Counted from the stretch's first letter, positions 9,600 to 20,458 are shown. The stretch is DNA of 64,000 nt from Ascarosepion bandense (GCA_037127315.1 JBBBDQ010000231.1:371001-435000); one strand, 5' to 3'. The notes: generated by a model from the sequence alone, not told the origin. Numbers and translations: made by a program.

Positions 9600-10016
9600 A
9601 CTTGTCCATCGAAAATGAGGACAAAACTGGAAGCGGCCGAAATTTGGTTCTACAGAAGCATGCTACGGATATCGTGGACTGAGCATACAAGCAACGACGA
9701 AGTGTTAGAAAGAATGGCAACAAAAAGAAAATTGATGCTGAGCATCAGGAAGAGACAACTGAAGTTCCTGGGACATGCAATGAAGAAGGAGAGCCTGGAG
9801 AACCTGATACTGACTGGACAGATAGAAGGAAGGAGAGACAGAGGAAGGCAGCGGATAACATATTTGCAGGGTCTGATCAGGTGGATGACGGAACGGGGGT
9901 TGCCAGGAGCAACAGGAGCAAACATACTAAGAGCCACAAGGGATAGGGAGACGTGGAGATCCATGATCGCCTACGTCCTGAAGGGACAGGGCACATAGAA
10001 GAAGAAGAAGAAGAAG
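9600..10016 (+). pseudogene. RTE-like LINE 3' end, C-terminal domain and (GAA)n tail
   Basis: 128 codons open from 9615 to 9998 encode the C-terminal part of an RTE-like LINE polyprotein: a block L-E-A-A-E-I-W-F-Y-R-S-M-L-R-I-S-W near the start, then R-K-R-Q-L-K-F-L-G-H, then L-T-G-x-I-E-G-R-R-x-R-G-R, ending D-R-E-T-W-R-S-M-I-A-Y-V-L-K-G. The stop codon is followed at once by GAA repeats (to 10016), the normal 3' end of this family in this window. The RT and endonuclease are missing, so it is a 5'-truncated insertion. This piece is fully open, suggesting a relatively recent arrival. Confidence 0.85.
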
Positions 10017-10019
10017 ATT

Positions 10020-10595
10020 ACTTATTTAACATTTCATAAACGTGTTATTTATTTCCTGCAAGGTGCGTCATTTCATGTGTCACAACATAATAAAAAAACA
10101 AACAGTATATGTAGATTGTATTGAAGAAAATGCTATAGATAATTAGATAATAAACAGGCTCTTAATAGAAGCGAACATTCCAGAAAAGACGTGCAAGGAG
10201 GCCAAAGGTCGTGATAATAAGACCCAAACCGATAATCGATGAACTAAAGAAATTCTACAAACACAACTTTGCTCTAAACTGGAATATTCTGACACCTTCT
10301 AGACGTCGCTTCGATGTGAAAATGTCAAAATCGTGATTAGAGAACGAAGTACTTTGACATCCATTTATAGTTTGTCGCTGTTCAGTCGCCAGGCTTCAAG
10401 GTTTTGGCCTTGGCAAATTGGCAAATAAGAAAAATAAATGATTTCCACGCTCAAAGGCATTTGTTTTGATAGACCATTTACCTTTTAGTTTTTTCTCCTG
10501 TCGTTCCTTTTGCAATTTGAAGCAGTCATTTCGCTGAGAGGTGCATCCAGCTGACAAACAGATCCCCTATAGTCTGACTTAGGTATATATATATA
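10020..10595. other. Unassigned sequence, short coding-like stretch
   Basis: No repeat match within the window. A plus-strand stretch at about 10160-10335 reads like protein (R-R-P-K-V-V-I-I-R-P-K-P-I-I-D-E-L-K-K-F-Y), with no recognised family and a stop after about 55 codons. Confidence 0.3.
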
Positions 10596-10599
10596 TTAT

Positions 10600-10657
10600 A
10601 TGAAACACCACACTTCCATTACTTGTTTTTGAACTCAAAATCTGTGTCCACATCTGC

Positions 10658-10694
<37 letters not shown>

Positions 10695-10751
10695 CAGATG
10701 TGGACACAGATTTTGAGTTCAAAAGCAAGTAATGGAAGTGTGGTGTTTAAT
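10600..10751. repeat. Palindrome with (AT)n loop
   Basis: Left arm 10600-10662 and right arm 10689-10751 are near-perfect complements (left 'tgtgtccacatctg', right 'cagatgtggacaca'); an AT run forms the loop (10663-10688). Confidence 0.9.
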
Positions 10752-10771
10752 GCTTACATGCTATCTTCAAG

Positions 10772-10772
<1 letters not shown>

Positions 10773-10802
<30 letters not shown>
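10773..10802. repeat. (AT)n microsatellite
   Basis: AT run just right of the palindrome. Confidence 0.95.
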
Positions 10803-10803
<1 letters not shown>

Positions 10804-11240
10804 CGGAAAGTCACGAAATTGTATTAAAAGGCAGTATTTAATATATTTAAAAAATAATTAAAATAATATTCAAACAAATAAATTAAAATCAATAATTTAT
10901 ATGTGTGTCTTTGTGATAAAACACAATTTCAATATATGCTATAGTTATTCTATGTTTATGTCTAGAACTGCTTAATATCAAAAGATCGTTTATGACCGAT
11001 TTATTCTTTTTCTACTGTTCAACACTTTGCTTGTTATTCAAAGCCAAAATTATTTTTAATAAGATGTATTGGTATTGTATATTAGTAGGTTTTGGAAGTT
11101 TTAAATTTTCAGACTACTAAACGATTAACAAATAATGAATTTAAACATTATTTTATGTTTGTTTTTGTTTTCTTTTTTTTAAATTCCGCATATCAAATAT
11201 TACTGAAGAGTACTAATAACTTTAGACGTGTTATTTGCCA
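10803..11240. other. AT-rich, nothing recognised
   Basis: No ORF, tRNA box or shared repeat found. Confidence 0.4.
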
Positions 11241-11295
11241 CTAGATTTGTATACTTCTTTCTATGGAGACATTGCTATATACACGCAGACGCATA

Positions 11296-11306
11296 CACAC
11301 ACGCAA

Positions 11307-11386
<80 letters not shown>

Positions 11387-11388
11387 GA
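11296..11388. repeat. (CA)n(TA)n(GA)n compound microsatellite
   Basis: CA-rich, then AT (to about 11365), then GA dinucleotides. Confidence 0.95.
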
Positions 11389-11653
11389 GAGTTTGTAATG
11401 TGCTTGAAACATTGTGTATATAAGGTGTATGGTAGGTATTTGAAGGCTACCACCATGTGTTTAGTATTATTAGGGAAGGCAAAGAAGGTGTGGGTTATTA
11501 CCTATTTATTATTCATTTTCGAGATCAGAATCTCATCTTCATAATGATAGGAAAGCTTAGTTTCAAGTTGTTCGCTGCTGGACCGTGCCTTTATTCGTTT
11601 AAATCCACGGATCTACTAAACGGATTGTGATAGCCTTCAAATACATGCCTATG

Positions 11654-11656
<3 letters not shown>

Positions 11657-11691
<35 letters not shown>
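11657..11691. repeat. (AT)n microsatellite
   Basis: AT run at the left edge of the next repeat. Confidence 0.95.
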
Positions 11692-11693
<2 letters not shown>

Positions 11694-11694
11694 T

Positions 11695-12060
11695 AAATTA
11701 TCTTTTAGAACATGTACATAATTTTTTCTATATATGTCCTCTTCTCTACAATCATATGTTTGTTTCAATGTTGGGAGTCCAACATTTCATCAGGAGAATG
11801 GAAAGAGTAAGAGTTTGGAATCATCCTCTGTTTATATTTGGTTCGTTGTTGTTGTGGGGTTGGTTGGGGTTATTGATAATTAAGGGAATGTGTCTTTCGA
11901 TTTGACCGTTAGACTTTTGAAGAACCTGGTGTGCAAGTGTGAAATTGTTGATTAATGGTATTATTTGTTGGAATGTACGTTTTATCGGTCGGGTATATAT
12001 TTGGTTAGAATTTCTAAGAAATCTGCGTGTGGAGTGACTTGACTACTTGGTCAGTTTTGT
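11695..12060. repeat. Dispersed repeat D1, copy 1
   Basis: Present again in opposite orientation at 27620-27985; shared blocks include 'cacaatcatatgtttgttt'-like and 'ttattaatggtattat'-like stretches and a G/T-rich middle. Neither copy has an open frame. The phrase around 'tttcatcaggag' resembles the 3' regions of Penelope-type elements, but that is only suggestive. Confidence 0.6.
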
Positions 12061-12880
12061 GTGTTTGTGTGGGGGTTCTTTTTGTGTGTGGGGGGGGTAG
12101 GAACCCATCCTGCTTGTTGACCCCAGGAATTTCTAGGGCGGCTTTATGGTTGGCTATCGTTTAATTGATTGATGTCTGTTGTCAGCAGACCTATTTCATT
12201 TATTTACTTTGATTCTGTGGCTAAGTTTTCACCTTGGGGTTCCTTAGATAGACGTGATAGGGGTGGGATGTTTTTTCTTTTTAATTTTGATTCTTCCGGT
12301 ATGGGATATTTTTTTATTTTATATTTGTTTTTTCCTATTTTTATTTTAGCGGGATGCGTTTTTTTTATATTTCTTTATATTTTGTATTCAAGTTTGGAGT
12401 ATTATTATATTTAGGCGAAGTTATTTAAAAAAAATCTAAACTTGTATTTTTTAGGAAGTAAATGCAAATTAACATTTTATCAGTTTTTTATATAAAGTTG
12501 TATGTCTAATCTTAATTTTAAGTTTAGAGGATCGGTTTTTTCGTTTAAATGTTTTTATTATTTTTTCTATAAATTATCGTTTGGAATCCTATTTATTTCT
12601 TTTAATTTTTTATATATTTTTATTTATTTAGATATTTTGCGGGTATTAGATCTTACTTTAAGGATTTATTAGATCGATTTTTTCTATAGCATTTTTTGTC
12701 TTTTATGATAAAAATATCTACTCAAATTTCCAGTATGTTTAGCATGATTGTGGGGTTAGATCTTCCGTGTGCTTACAGTTTATTTTTATGCGTGATATAA
12801 TTATTCTGAAGTAGTATATTTAATATTAATTTGGAATATACGAATTTTGATTCTTTTTCGAGTTTGGGAGTCGTTCGTTT
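12061..12880. other. T-rich, nothing recognised
   Basis: Strand-asymmetric, T-rich sequence. The one longer open frame (12169-12414) is F/Y/L-rich low complexity and not convincing. Confidence 0.4.
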
Positions 12881-13771
12881 CGTTTAATGTATATATGTAC
12901 ACATTGAAACCATCGTTTAATATATATATCTACACATTGAAACCATCGTTTAATGTATATATGTACACATTGAAACCATCGTTTAATATATATATGTACA
13001 CATTGAAACCATCGTTTAATGTATATATGTACACATTGAAACCATCGTTTAATGTATATATGTACACATTGAAACCATCGTTTAATATATATATGTACAC
13101 ATTGAAACCATCGTTTAATATATATATGTACACATTGAAACCATCGTTTAATATATATATGTACACATTGAAACTATCGTTTAATGTATATATGTACACA
13201 TTGAAACTATTGTTTAATGTATATATGTACACATTGAAACCATCGTTTAATGTATATATGTACACATTGAAACCATCGTTTAATATATATATGTACACAT
13301 AGAAACCATCGTTTAATATATATATGCACACATTGAAACCATCGTTTAATGTATATATGTACACATTGAAACCATCGTTTAATATATATATGCACACATT
13401 GAAACCATCGTTTAATGTATATATGTACACATTGAAACCATCGTTTAATATATATATGTACACATTGAAACCATCGTTTAATATATATATGTACACATAG
13501 AAACCATCGTTTAATATATATATGCACACCTTGAAACCATCGTTTAATATATATATGTACACATTGAAACCATCGTTTAATATATATATGTACACATTGA
13601 AACCATCGTTTAATATATATATGCACACATTGAAACCATCGTTTAATGTATATATGTACACATTGAAACCATCGTTTAATATATATATGTACACATTGAA
13701 ACCATCGTTTAATATATATATGTACACATAGAAACCATCGTTTAATATATATATGTACACATTGAAACCAT
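12881..13771. repeat. 33-bp minisatellite, 27 units
   Basis: Perfect-register tandem array of a 33-bp unit with core 'cacattgaaaccatcgttta' and an AT-rich spacer. Total length 891 bp is exactly 27 units with no indels. Units differ at a few sites (gtatat/atatat, tacac/gcacac, cattga/catagaa). Because 33 is divisible by 3 and the unit lacks stops in several frames, long ORFs appear on both strands (up to 282 codons on the minus strand). They are consequences of the repeat, with no evidence of being genes. Confidence 0.97.
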
Positions 13772-13952
13772 CCCCCACAGCCAGCAGACTGCTTAATATT
13801 TACCCTATATTTTTGTGACAATTATCTCTCACATGTACAAAGAAAAATCTATCTCCAATCAACATTAAATTTGAGCCAAATCACTAAAGATTTAGTCAGT
13901 ACTGAACAAACAATAAAATGAAACCTGAAGGAGTAGTTTACTTTATCGTATA

Positions 13953-14867
13953 CTAGCATCATAGCCCGGCGTTGTTTGTGCAACTCAGAATATTTTAGTA
14001 GTAGGACTCGGTTATATAAAAAATAATTATATAAAACATTGTTGTTTAAAAATTGTTAAAAAATTCCATTAAAAAATCTATTTTGTTTTGTTTTGCGTAA
14101 ACGTGATTTGATGTTTTGTGGGACATTGTAAACAACATTGTTTGTTTTTGTTTCAAAATTACGGGGGAAAATAATTACATTTTTGTTGACTAAATGAATT
14201 CAACATAAAAAAATATTTATTTTGTTTTACTGAAATTAGAAATATACAAAATATTACGCTCTCAGTTCAGACATTTTCGAAAAATATTTAAAAATGTAGA
14301 CATGTAAGTTTAGAGGAAAAAGTTACATTAATCCTTTTTTTTTTTTTTCTGAAGTATGAAATATTAAATCTGAAAAAAAGACTTAAATAATTAAATTAAC
14401 CATTGGCATTTTATTTCTACATATTTTATTTTTGTTTGAAAAAACACTTTTTAAAAAAATATTTCTTTTGTTTTAAAATTACAGGGAAAAATATTCACAT
14501 TTTTACGTTGAGTAAATGAATTTTTAAAATGTCGGAATAAAAATTAATTATAAGGCTCACTTTTTTCTTTTTTTAATAAAAAATATTTTAGTCGCGTTTG
14601 ACACGTGCGATTTGATTTCTGTGACGTAATTCAGCAACCATCTTAGGATTTGATGTTTTACGGGGGAAAATGAAAACAATCGGCTGCATTGGCTAAAAAG
14701 TGCGAAAGGGAAAAATTGCAGAATTCAAACTCAAAAAGTATGTGTTGACCTGGCTTCCCTGTAGAAATGTGTCCCTAGAGAGTTTGAATGGCGTAGCTTG
14801 AAAAAATGTAGGCGTGCATAGCTTACAGTCACACACAGACTCACAGATTGCCTTTCATATATATAGA
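13953..14867 (-). mobile_element. Helitron-like non-autonomous element, long diverged copy
   Basis: Begins (plus orientation) with 'ctagcatcatagcccggcg' and ends at a TC complement, as in the better copies at 14.87 and 37.5 kb. On the minus strand the terminal part reads towards CTAG followed by T. The body is longer (about 915 bp) and diverged, with AT-rich insertions, and the terminal hairpin is damaged. No Rep/helicase coding. Confidence 0.5.
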
Positions 14868-14870
14868 TAA

Positions 14871-15367
14871 CTAGCAGTATAGCCCGGCGTTTCTCGGGTG
14901 TAATAAAAGTTTTAAAACTAATCCATCGTCATGGAGCACAGAAACTTTGGAGACTAAAAAGCAATAGTTGTTTCCAGTTAAAGCGAAACCGTAGATTGAA
15001 AGAAAAATGAATGGATGTAAGTCAAATTTTCATTTCCTGGTATCGATATCGAATAAGTTTTTTCGTCGAGAACTGCAACCTTGAAACTTCTGAATATCGT
15101 TTCTTATGTCTTTGTCTATGAGTGAATCAAATTTGATTAAAATCGGACCACTCCTTCTATAACCGATTTTTTCGATTATCGATTTTCAATATTTATCGGG
15201 GGTACCTCAACACAAAACCTAGCTAAGAACACTCGCAGACGCTTATAGTACAACTGTGTAAATTTTCAAGAAAATTAGTTCAGCCGTTTCGGAGTCTGTA
15301 GGTTATGGATACACACACACAGACGCACACACACACAGACAAAGTTCCATTTATAAATAAATTTAGA
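14871..15367 (-). mobile_element. Helitron-like non-autonomous element
   Basis: About 497 bp, sharing its full length with the reversed copy at 37526-38040. On the minus strand it begins TC after an A, ends with a GC-rich hairpin (CCCG...CGGG) about 9 bases before CTAG, and is followed by T. These are the classical Helitron end features: 5' TC, 3' hairpin plus CTRR, and insertion between A and T. It sits three bases from the previous copy, forming a tandem pair. No ORF, so non-autonomous. Confidence 0.6.
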
Positions 15368-15370
15368 TAA

Positions 15371-15840
15371 TTGCTACAAAAATACACAGGAGAAAGACCA
15401 AGGAACCTAAATAAAAGATTATATGAACACAAAAGATATTTACAAAATAATACGTCAAATTCTTTGGTTGCCCGGTGCAACGAGACTGGTCACAATTTTG
15501 GCATAAAAAATTGCAAATCTAATCAAAGGAGAAAATAATTTACTACGATGTAAATGTCTAGAGAGTGCCTTAATCACAAATATTATCCACAATATTTTTA
15601 TGACCTGGCTCATACAGTATTTTACCAATTTTGTCAAATGTGGTATACCTATTAACAAAAGTGACAGAGAGTAAAAGAAAATGACTCTAAATGAATTTGG
15701 CTCAATAAAAAATATATATATATTTAAAATTCCCAGCACCCCTGTGTCCCACGCAAGTGTAGTCGTGCCAGCATAACAAATTTCATCTGATGAAGTGCTG
15801 AAGGACGAACCGAATTGCAAGTGAACATTTTCCTCATTGA
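15371..15840 (+). pseudogene. Penelope-like element, GIY-YIG endonuclease C-terminus
   Basis: The frame 15371-15538 encodes the C-terminal end of a Penelope-like retroelement: Y-T-G-E-R-P-R-N-L-N-K-R-L-Y-E-H-K-R, matching the second half of a GIY-YIG nuclease with its conserved Arg and His, followed by E-T-G-H-N-F-G. GIY-YIG endonuclease after an RT is specific to Penelope elements. The frame closes at 15536, and a shifted frame downstream still resembles the family tail. It is 5'-truncated exactly where the Helitron-like element ends, and no RT remains here. Confidence 0.7.
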
Positions 15841-16490
15841 ATTATATATACATATATGCATATATATATATGTGTTTGTGTGTGTGCACACATGAGATAG
15901 CTAAATTATTCAACATTAATAATCTAAAAGAATTATTAAATCAGGTATATTACAATTCAGTTATTGAAACAATATTTTTTTTCGTTAAGCAGGAAATTAT
16001 GAAGAAATTTCTGCCCAATTTTATTTTAGAGATTATCTCTGATTAAATGAAAGTATATTAATAATACCTAAAGAAAATAATATTAAATACATACTGGTTA
16101 AAATTCCTTAAAAAAAGTTCAAATAACTAGGTTTACTTAAAATGTATTATTTTCATAACAGCTAAAGAATACATATCATCAATAAGATATTCAGTGTACA
16201 TTTTTTGTTATAATTATTCATTACGATTTAGTGCTTTATCATTCACGACCTAATGGTATTTTATTCATTTTATTATCTCTTCTTTCTTAAATGGTAATGA
16301 TTTCAGCATGCATATTTATATTTAAATATTTACTTTTATATTTTTAGAAATTATTTAATGTGTATAAAAATTGCGGTTATTCTATGGTAAAGATTACTTC
16401 CTTAAATTTTGCAGTTTCCCTGATTCTCATTGAAAGCGAAACATCGTTACGAAAATGAACAAATACATTTTCTTTCCTCGTACTTTTTAC
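15841..16490. other. AT-rich, possible element 3' region
   Basis: Short AT/GT microsatellite (15841-15893), then AT-rich DNA without a convincing gene. A 69-codon plus-strand frame (15837-16046) starts in the microsatellite and is not supported. Confidence 0.35.
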
Positions 16491-16494
16491 TTAT

Positions 16495-16665
16495 AGAGCT
16501 CCTACAGATGTTAAACTTTCCAGCCAACTTTAAAAATTTAAATGCACTGTGAATCGCTACCTACTCTCCTCTGGATTACTCAATTCTCAACCGCTCATTA
16601 TTAATTTTAATATTCTTAATTTTTCTACACTATATCTTAGTAGCTTTACAGCCTTGCATGGGGTG
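16495..16665 (+). pseudogene. CR1/Jockey-like LINE 3' terminal fragment
   Basis: The translated block around 'aattta..atgcactg' and the end 'ccttgcatggggtga' match the last 150 bp of the LINE at 16.8-17.37 kb and the reverse of 28.3-28.5 kb. Only the 3' end remains. Confidence 0.6.
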
Positions 16666-16789
16666 ATACTGATGAAAAAAAAAAACAGCATCGAACAGTT
16701 GTTTACATATACCATCCTGCCTACTTAATTCGAATATATCACATCAGTCATTAATGCAACACACTTCCAGGTACACTCGCACACATGCA

Positions 16790-17375
16790 AATACAGGTGT
16801 GTATTATTTTGAATATATATACAGTGTTCTTGACAGGCTCCAAAGGAGAGTCTGTAATGTGATAGGTACTGATCTGGCGGCTCGACTGCAGCCACTTCCC
16901 CATCGTCGAAATGTGGCCTCCCTTTCTCTGTTCTATAAATACTTTCATGGCTTCTTCTCAGACGAACTTATGTCACTGATACCTCCTCAACAGGAGTTTA
17001 CTCGTGCAACCAGACTGGCAACTGGGTCCCACCCATTCACAGTCAGGTTAGCCAAATGCAGACGATATTTTCTACTCCTGCAGCTTCTTCTCTCGCACTT
17101 CCCGCCTGTGGAACTCGCTCCCGTATTCTTGCTTTCCTGACGGCTACAATACTCATCTACTAACCACTGGACTCTAGCTCTCTCCCCACCCCCGTATAAT
17201 CTTTCCTTTCTCTCCACCTATGTGTCTGTCATCGCACCTGCTTTCTCAGCTTTCTATTGTTCCGTTCTAACTAGTTTGTACTCCTCACTCTTTTCTAATT
17301 AATCTTTTTACATTTATGTAGCCCCCTGCACATCAGTGGCGTTTCCGCCTTGCTCGGGGTGAAATGATTAATATA
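16790..17375 (+). pseudogene. CR1/Jockey-like LINE 3' end
   Basis: Encodes the C-terminal region downstream of the RT: L-D-R-L-Q-R-R-V-C-N-V-I, then H-R-R-N-V-A-S-L-S-L-F-Y-K-Y-F-H-G, then S-H-P-F-T-V (open 16754-17140), with the downstream W-N-S-L-P-type block frameshifted. The 3' UTR ends with 'tgctcggggtgaaatgatt', after which an AT tract begins. RT and endonuclease are absent, so it is 5'-truncated. The same C-terminal block recurs at 28.56-28.86 kb and 38.38-38.61 kb on the minus strand. Confidence 0.8.
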
Positions 17376-17389
17376 TCATATATATGATA

Positions 17390-17434
<45 letters not shown>
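17376..17434. repeat. (AT)n at LINE tail
   Basis: AT run directly after the LINE 3' end. Confidence 0.95.
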
Positions 17435-17437
<3 letters not shown>

Positions 17438-17767
17438 TCTTTAAGTCACCTGTTTTCCAAAGGAAGCTCTATAGGTTTCTACAATTAGTTTTATTACTGT
17501 CTAAATATTCGCTTTCTGGATACTTCTTATTTTCAAATAAGTTTTAATTTTTTTTTTAAATATTGTTATTATAATTTTTTATTTTTTCTAGAAGTATTTT
17601 TCTATGACAGCATGTGGTCATTAAATCACATTTTTATTAAGCAAGTTAGGATTATTGATATGGTTTAAGATTACATTTTTTCCTAAAAGGCGTAGATTAC
17701 ATTTATCTCCTTTTCCATTGTAAAAAAAACCCGACACATAAGAAGATCTGATAAAAAATCGATGGTA

Positions 17768-17768
<1 letters not shown>
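17435..17768. other. AT-rich, nothing recognised
   Basis: No ORF or shared repeat. Confidence 0.4.

Positions 17769-17794
<26 letters not shown>
17769..17794. repeat. (AT)n microsatellite
   Basis: AT run touching the hairpin at right. Confidence 0.9.
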
Positions 17795-17799
<5 letters not shown>

Positions 17800-17836
17800 G
17801 AGAAAAAATCGCAATCTTGCGATTTTTTCTCGTGTG
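17795..17836. repeat. Perfect 20-bp stem hairpin
   Basis: Arms 17795-17814 and 17817-17836 are exact complements with a 2-base centre; stem 'cacacgagaaaaaatcgcaa'. The final 'ttttttctcgtgtg' is repeated once more directly downstream. T-rich sequence follows, as in the P1 palindromes at 6.7 and 7.9 kb, suggesting a related class of element. Confidence 0.9.
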
Positions 17837-18134
17837 TTTTTTCTCGTGTGTTTTTGCTCTACGTAGCTGCCTCTTAGTTAATCCTTTTTGGTTATTTTAG
17901 TATCGAGCACTTTTCTTTCTTTGTGGTTTGTTCCGTTTGAGGGTTTTTTTTCTTTGCTGTGAAGTGCTCTATGTATTGTCGGTGCTCCACAGTTTTCTTT
18001 TTTTTCCCCTCGTTGTCCAAAGTTTTATAGCCGAGGGCGATAACGGAATTAGATTCTGCCGGTTATTCGTGGTTCTTAAAAATTACTTGTGTAACATTTT
18101 AAGATTTGAATACGTACAGAGTCAATTTTATTAT

Positions 18135-18138
<4 letters not shown>

Positions 18139-18214
<76 letters not shown>
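18139..18214. repeat. (AT)n(GT)n compound microsatellite
   Basis: AT run of about 40 bp then GT run of about 36 bp. Confidence 0.95.
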
Positions 18215-18215
<1 letters not shown>

Positions 18216-18309
18216 CAACCAAATATGTCAATATATCCAGTATAAAGCCAGCAGTTATTGAGTGTTAGAGAAAAATACTATCAAGGAGATGAGAGAACAA
18301 GAAAAGATT

Positions 18310-18410
18310 ATGACATAAGATAATGATTGACACTGCATTTAAATTTCTGAAGATTAAAGTTGACTGGTAAGTAATAAGCCTAAGGAGAGATCCACAGTAT
18401 TCATGTTTGT
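18310..18410 (-). pseudogene. CR1/Jockey-like LINE scrap
   Basis: 'gattgacactgcatttaaa' followed by 'ctgaagatt' and 'gatccacag' parallels the 3' region of the LINE at 28.5 kb in the same orientation. About 100 bp only. Confidence 0.45.
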
Positions 18411-18849
18411 TTTAAAATAAACTTATATATCATAGTGAGATGATGTAAAACGGATAAGGCTTTTTAAAGCAAACGTTTTTAGCAACTACGATGCCCGAAA
18501 TAAAATCATAAGTGACAGCATCCTTAAGAAAGATCATAACCATCGATTCTGTAATAAGGTGTGGCCGTAGGCTAGCTGCGCATCTTAATAGATGCCAAGT
18601 TTCCTCAACGTTCAATGACTGCGTGCTATACTCTGAGACTTTATGACTAATCCTTCATTTCTTTATCTATCTCTTTCCCTTTTGCATAAAGCGTTACCTT
18701 TTAGGTGTAACGAGAGTTGGCTTTTATGACATGTCTATTTCATCTTTCTTTTTTTCCCTCCTCTTTTCTTTTTATCAAATCTTCTTATGTGTCGTTTTTT
18801 TTTTTAAATTGTTTAAAAATCTATGCAAGGTAGTAAAACCGCTAAGACA

Positions 18850-19141
18850 CGTTGTGGTGTAGTGGATATCAGCTCGGAACAAGAAATCGAGGAGCCGAGT
18901 TCGAATTCCAGTTGAATTCGTTGCCTTCCCTTACGCGCAAATACCCTTGATAAAGGTATTAATCCGTCTCTTCCCTCCAGTTATGGGTTAAATAACAAGA
19001 GAGATTGGGTTCTATAGCCAGTCTACCGCAGAAAGTAATGGCAACCTACTGTGGGATAATCTTCTGCCCAGTAAGTCATGTCTCTTTTGAGACATGAGCG
19101 CCCATGCGTGTATCACGTATGGCACTTAACTAGCTGACTGA
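18850..19141 (+). mobile_element. tRNA-derived SINE (family A), well preserved
   Basis: Full-length copy of about 290 bp. The head has a pol III A-box-like 'tggtgtagtgg' and a B-box-like 'gagttcgaattcc' about 40 bp later. The body has the central blocks 'attaatccgtctcttccctc' and 'tctaccgcagaaagtaatgg', and the 3' end carries 'gagacatgagcgcccatgcg' and 'cacttaactagctgactg'. The head suggests transcription by RNA polymerase III; mobility would need a partner LINE. Confidence 0.9.
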
Positions 19142-19149
19142 GTGTGGAA

Positions 19150-19560
19150 GAATTAGGAACGAAAACATTAATAATCGGCAGGAAAAGAAAAGAGTACTCA
19201 GAATATTAGGTAGCGATTGACATTGCATTAATTTTTGCAGTTTAAACTTGGCTGAAAAGGCATAAAAAGAAACTATTAGAATAGAAGTTATGGTCATATC
19301 TAGCCATCTCAAATGTAAATTGATGGGACCTTGACGCCAGTCTAGTATTGCACTTAAATTTTTAAAAAGTATCCGATTATCATAGCAAAAAGATCATCCG
19401 AACAATTACCATGAAAATATTTATAGAAAAGACACAAATAAGAACCTTACAGCGTTGGAAAGTGACTGAAGCCGAACAGCTAGATGAGGACCGATAATAT
19501 TGCAGATTCTTCGTTGAATTTTTAATGCGCTCAAGGCACCGGACCATATGAGACAACAAT
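19150..19560 (-). pseudogene. CR1/Jockey-like LINE 3' end, decayed
   Basis: Follows the block order of the minus-strand LINE at 28.5-28.87 kb: 'gcgattgacattgcatt', then 'agaagtta', then 'atgaaaatatttatagaaa' with 'gacacaaat' (matching the Y-K-Y-F-H-G block). No open frame remains. Confidence 0.65.
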
Positions 19561-19664
19561 ATTTTAAGCATAAATGCTTGTCGACTCATAGTATGGTGTG
19601 ATAGATTTCTGGAAATAAATATTGATACAGTAAACCAACTTTCTTAGCATTTATTTCATGTTCG

Positions 19665-19925
19665 ATGGCCCCTTGCACTGAGACGTTTGTGATGTGGTCG
19701 ACGTCGGCGATTCCTAGGTTGGTTGTGTAGCGTCGCGTTCCTAATGTTTGGATTCCTCGCTGTACTTCTGCTGTTTATGTCCAAGTTTCGCCGGCGTACG
19801 CACAGAAAGATCGATGAGACTAATGCGTTCAAAACTCTGATCTTTGAATTCATGCAACTGTTCCTGTCTTTCCATATGGTTTTTAGATTTTCAACAACAG
19901 CCATTATCTGTACTGCGTTTGACAA
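19665..19925 (-). pseudogene. LINE reverse transcriptase relic (second RTE-like lineage)
   Basis: The open minus-strand frame contains L-K-T-I-W-K-D-R-N followed by S-K-I-R-V-L-N-A-L-V-S-S-I-F-L, the connection region just downstream of the RT catalytic core in RTE-type LINEs (K-I-R-L-x-x-A-L-V-x-S-x-x-L-Y-G). The following part is frameshifted. It differs from the GAA-tailed RTE copies here, so it is a separate lineage. Confidence 0.55.
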
Positions 19926-20060
19926 AGAGCAAATGTAAAATACATTGACGTAAAAAAATATAATGCTTTTAGCGAAAATTACATAATACTTTTAAGAAAA
20001 ATAAATTCAATTTTAATATTAAAGACATTGACGAGTGGGAAAACCGAGTCAAAAAGATAA

Positions 20061-20062
<2 letters not shown>

Positions 20063-20124
<62 letters not shown>

Positions 20125-20150
20125 GGGGGGTATGCGTGTGTGTGTGCACG
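20063..20150. repeat. (AT)n(GT)n microsatellite
   Basis: AT run to about 20122, a G8 run, then GT/GC dinucleotides. Confidence 0.95.
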
Positions 20151-20321
20151 TGCGCGCGCAGTTTTATCATATACTGATAAATATTGCGAAAAAAAAGAAA
20201 AATATTAAAATACTTTTACTTTCAAATTTGTATAGTAGAGACAGAAATCGACAATATATAGATGAAAGGGACAGACAGATAATCAAAGGTAGATAGACAG
20301 ATCGATAATAAACAAAATTAA

Positions 20322-20323
20322 AC

Positions 20324-20362
<39 letters not shown>
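20322..20362. repeat. (GATA)n microsatellite
   Basis: About ten ATAG units. Confidence 0.95.
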
Positions 20363-20439
20363 AAGAACAACAGGTCGAGACAGATAAAAATATACCTATA
20401 TATACATATTTAAAATAGAGATAAGGCGATAGCTAAATA

Positions 20440-20458
20440 CTATCTATCTATCTATCTA

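Noticed and set aside
12881..13771. CRISPR-like array
   Set aside because: Repeats are contiguous 33-bp units with no unique spacers, in an animal-type repeat landscape.
12930..13821. Long repeat-peptide ORFs of 282 and 204 codons on the minus strand
   Set aside because: Produced by a stop-free 33-bp unit; frames on both strands are open, there is no start context, and variation follows DNA units with no protein constraint.
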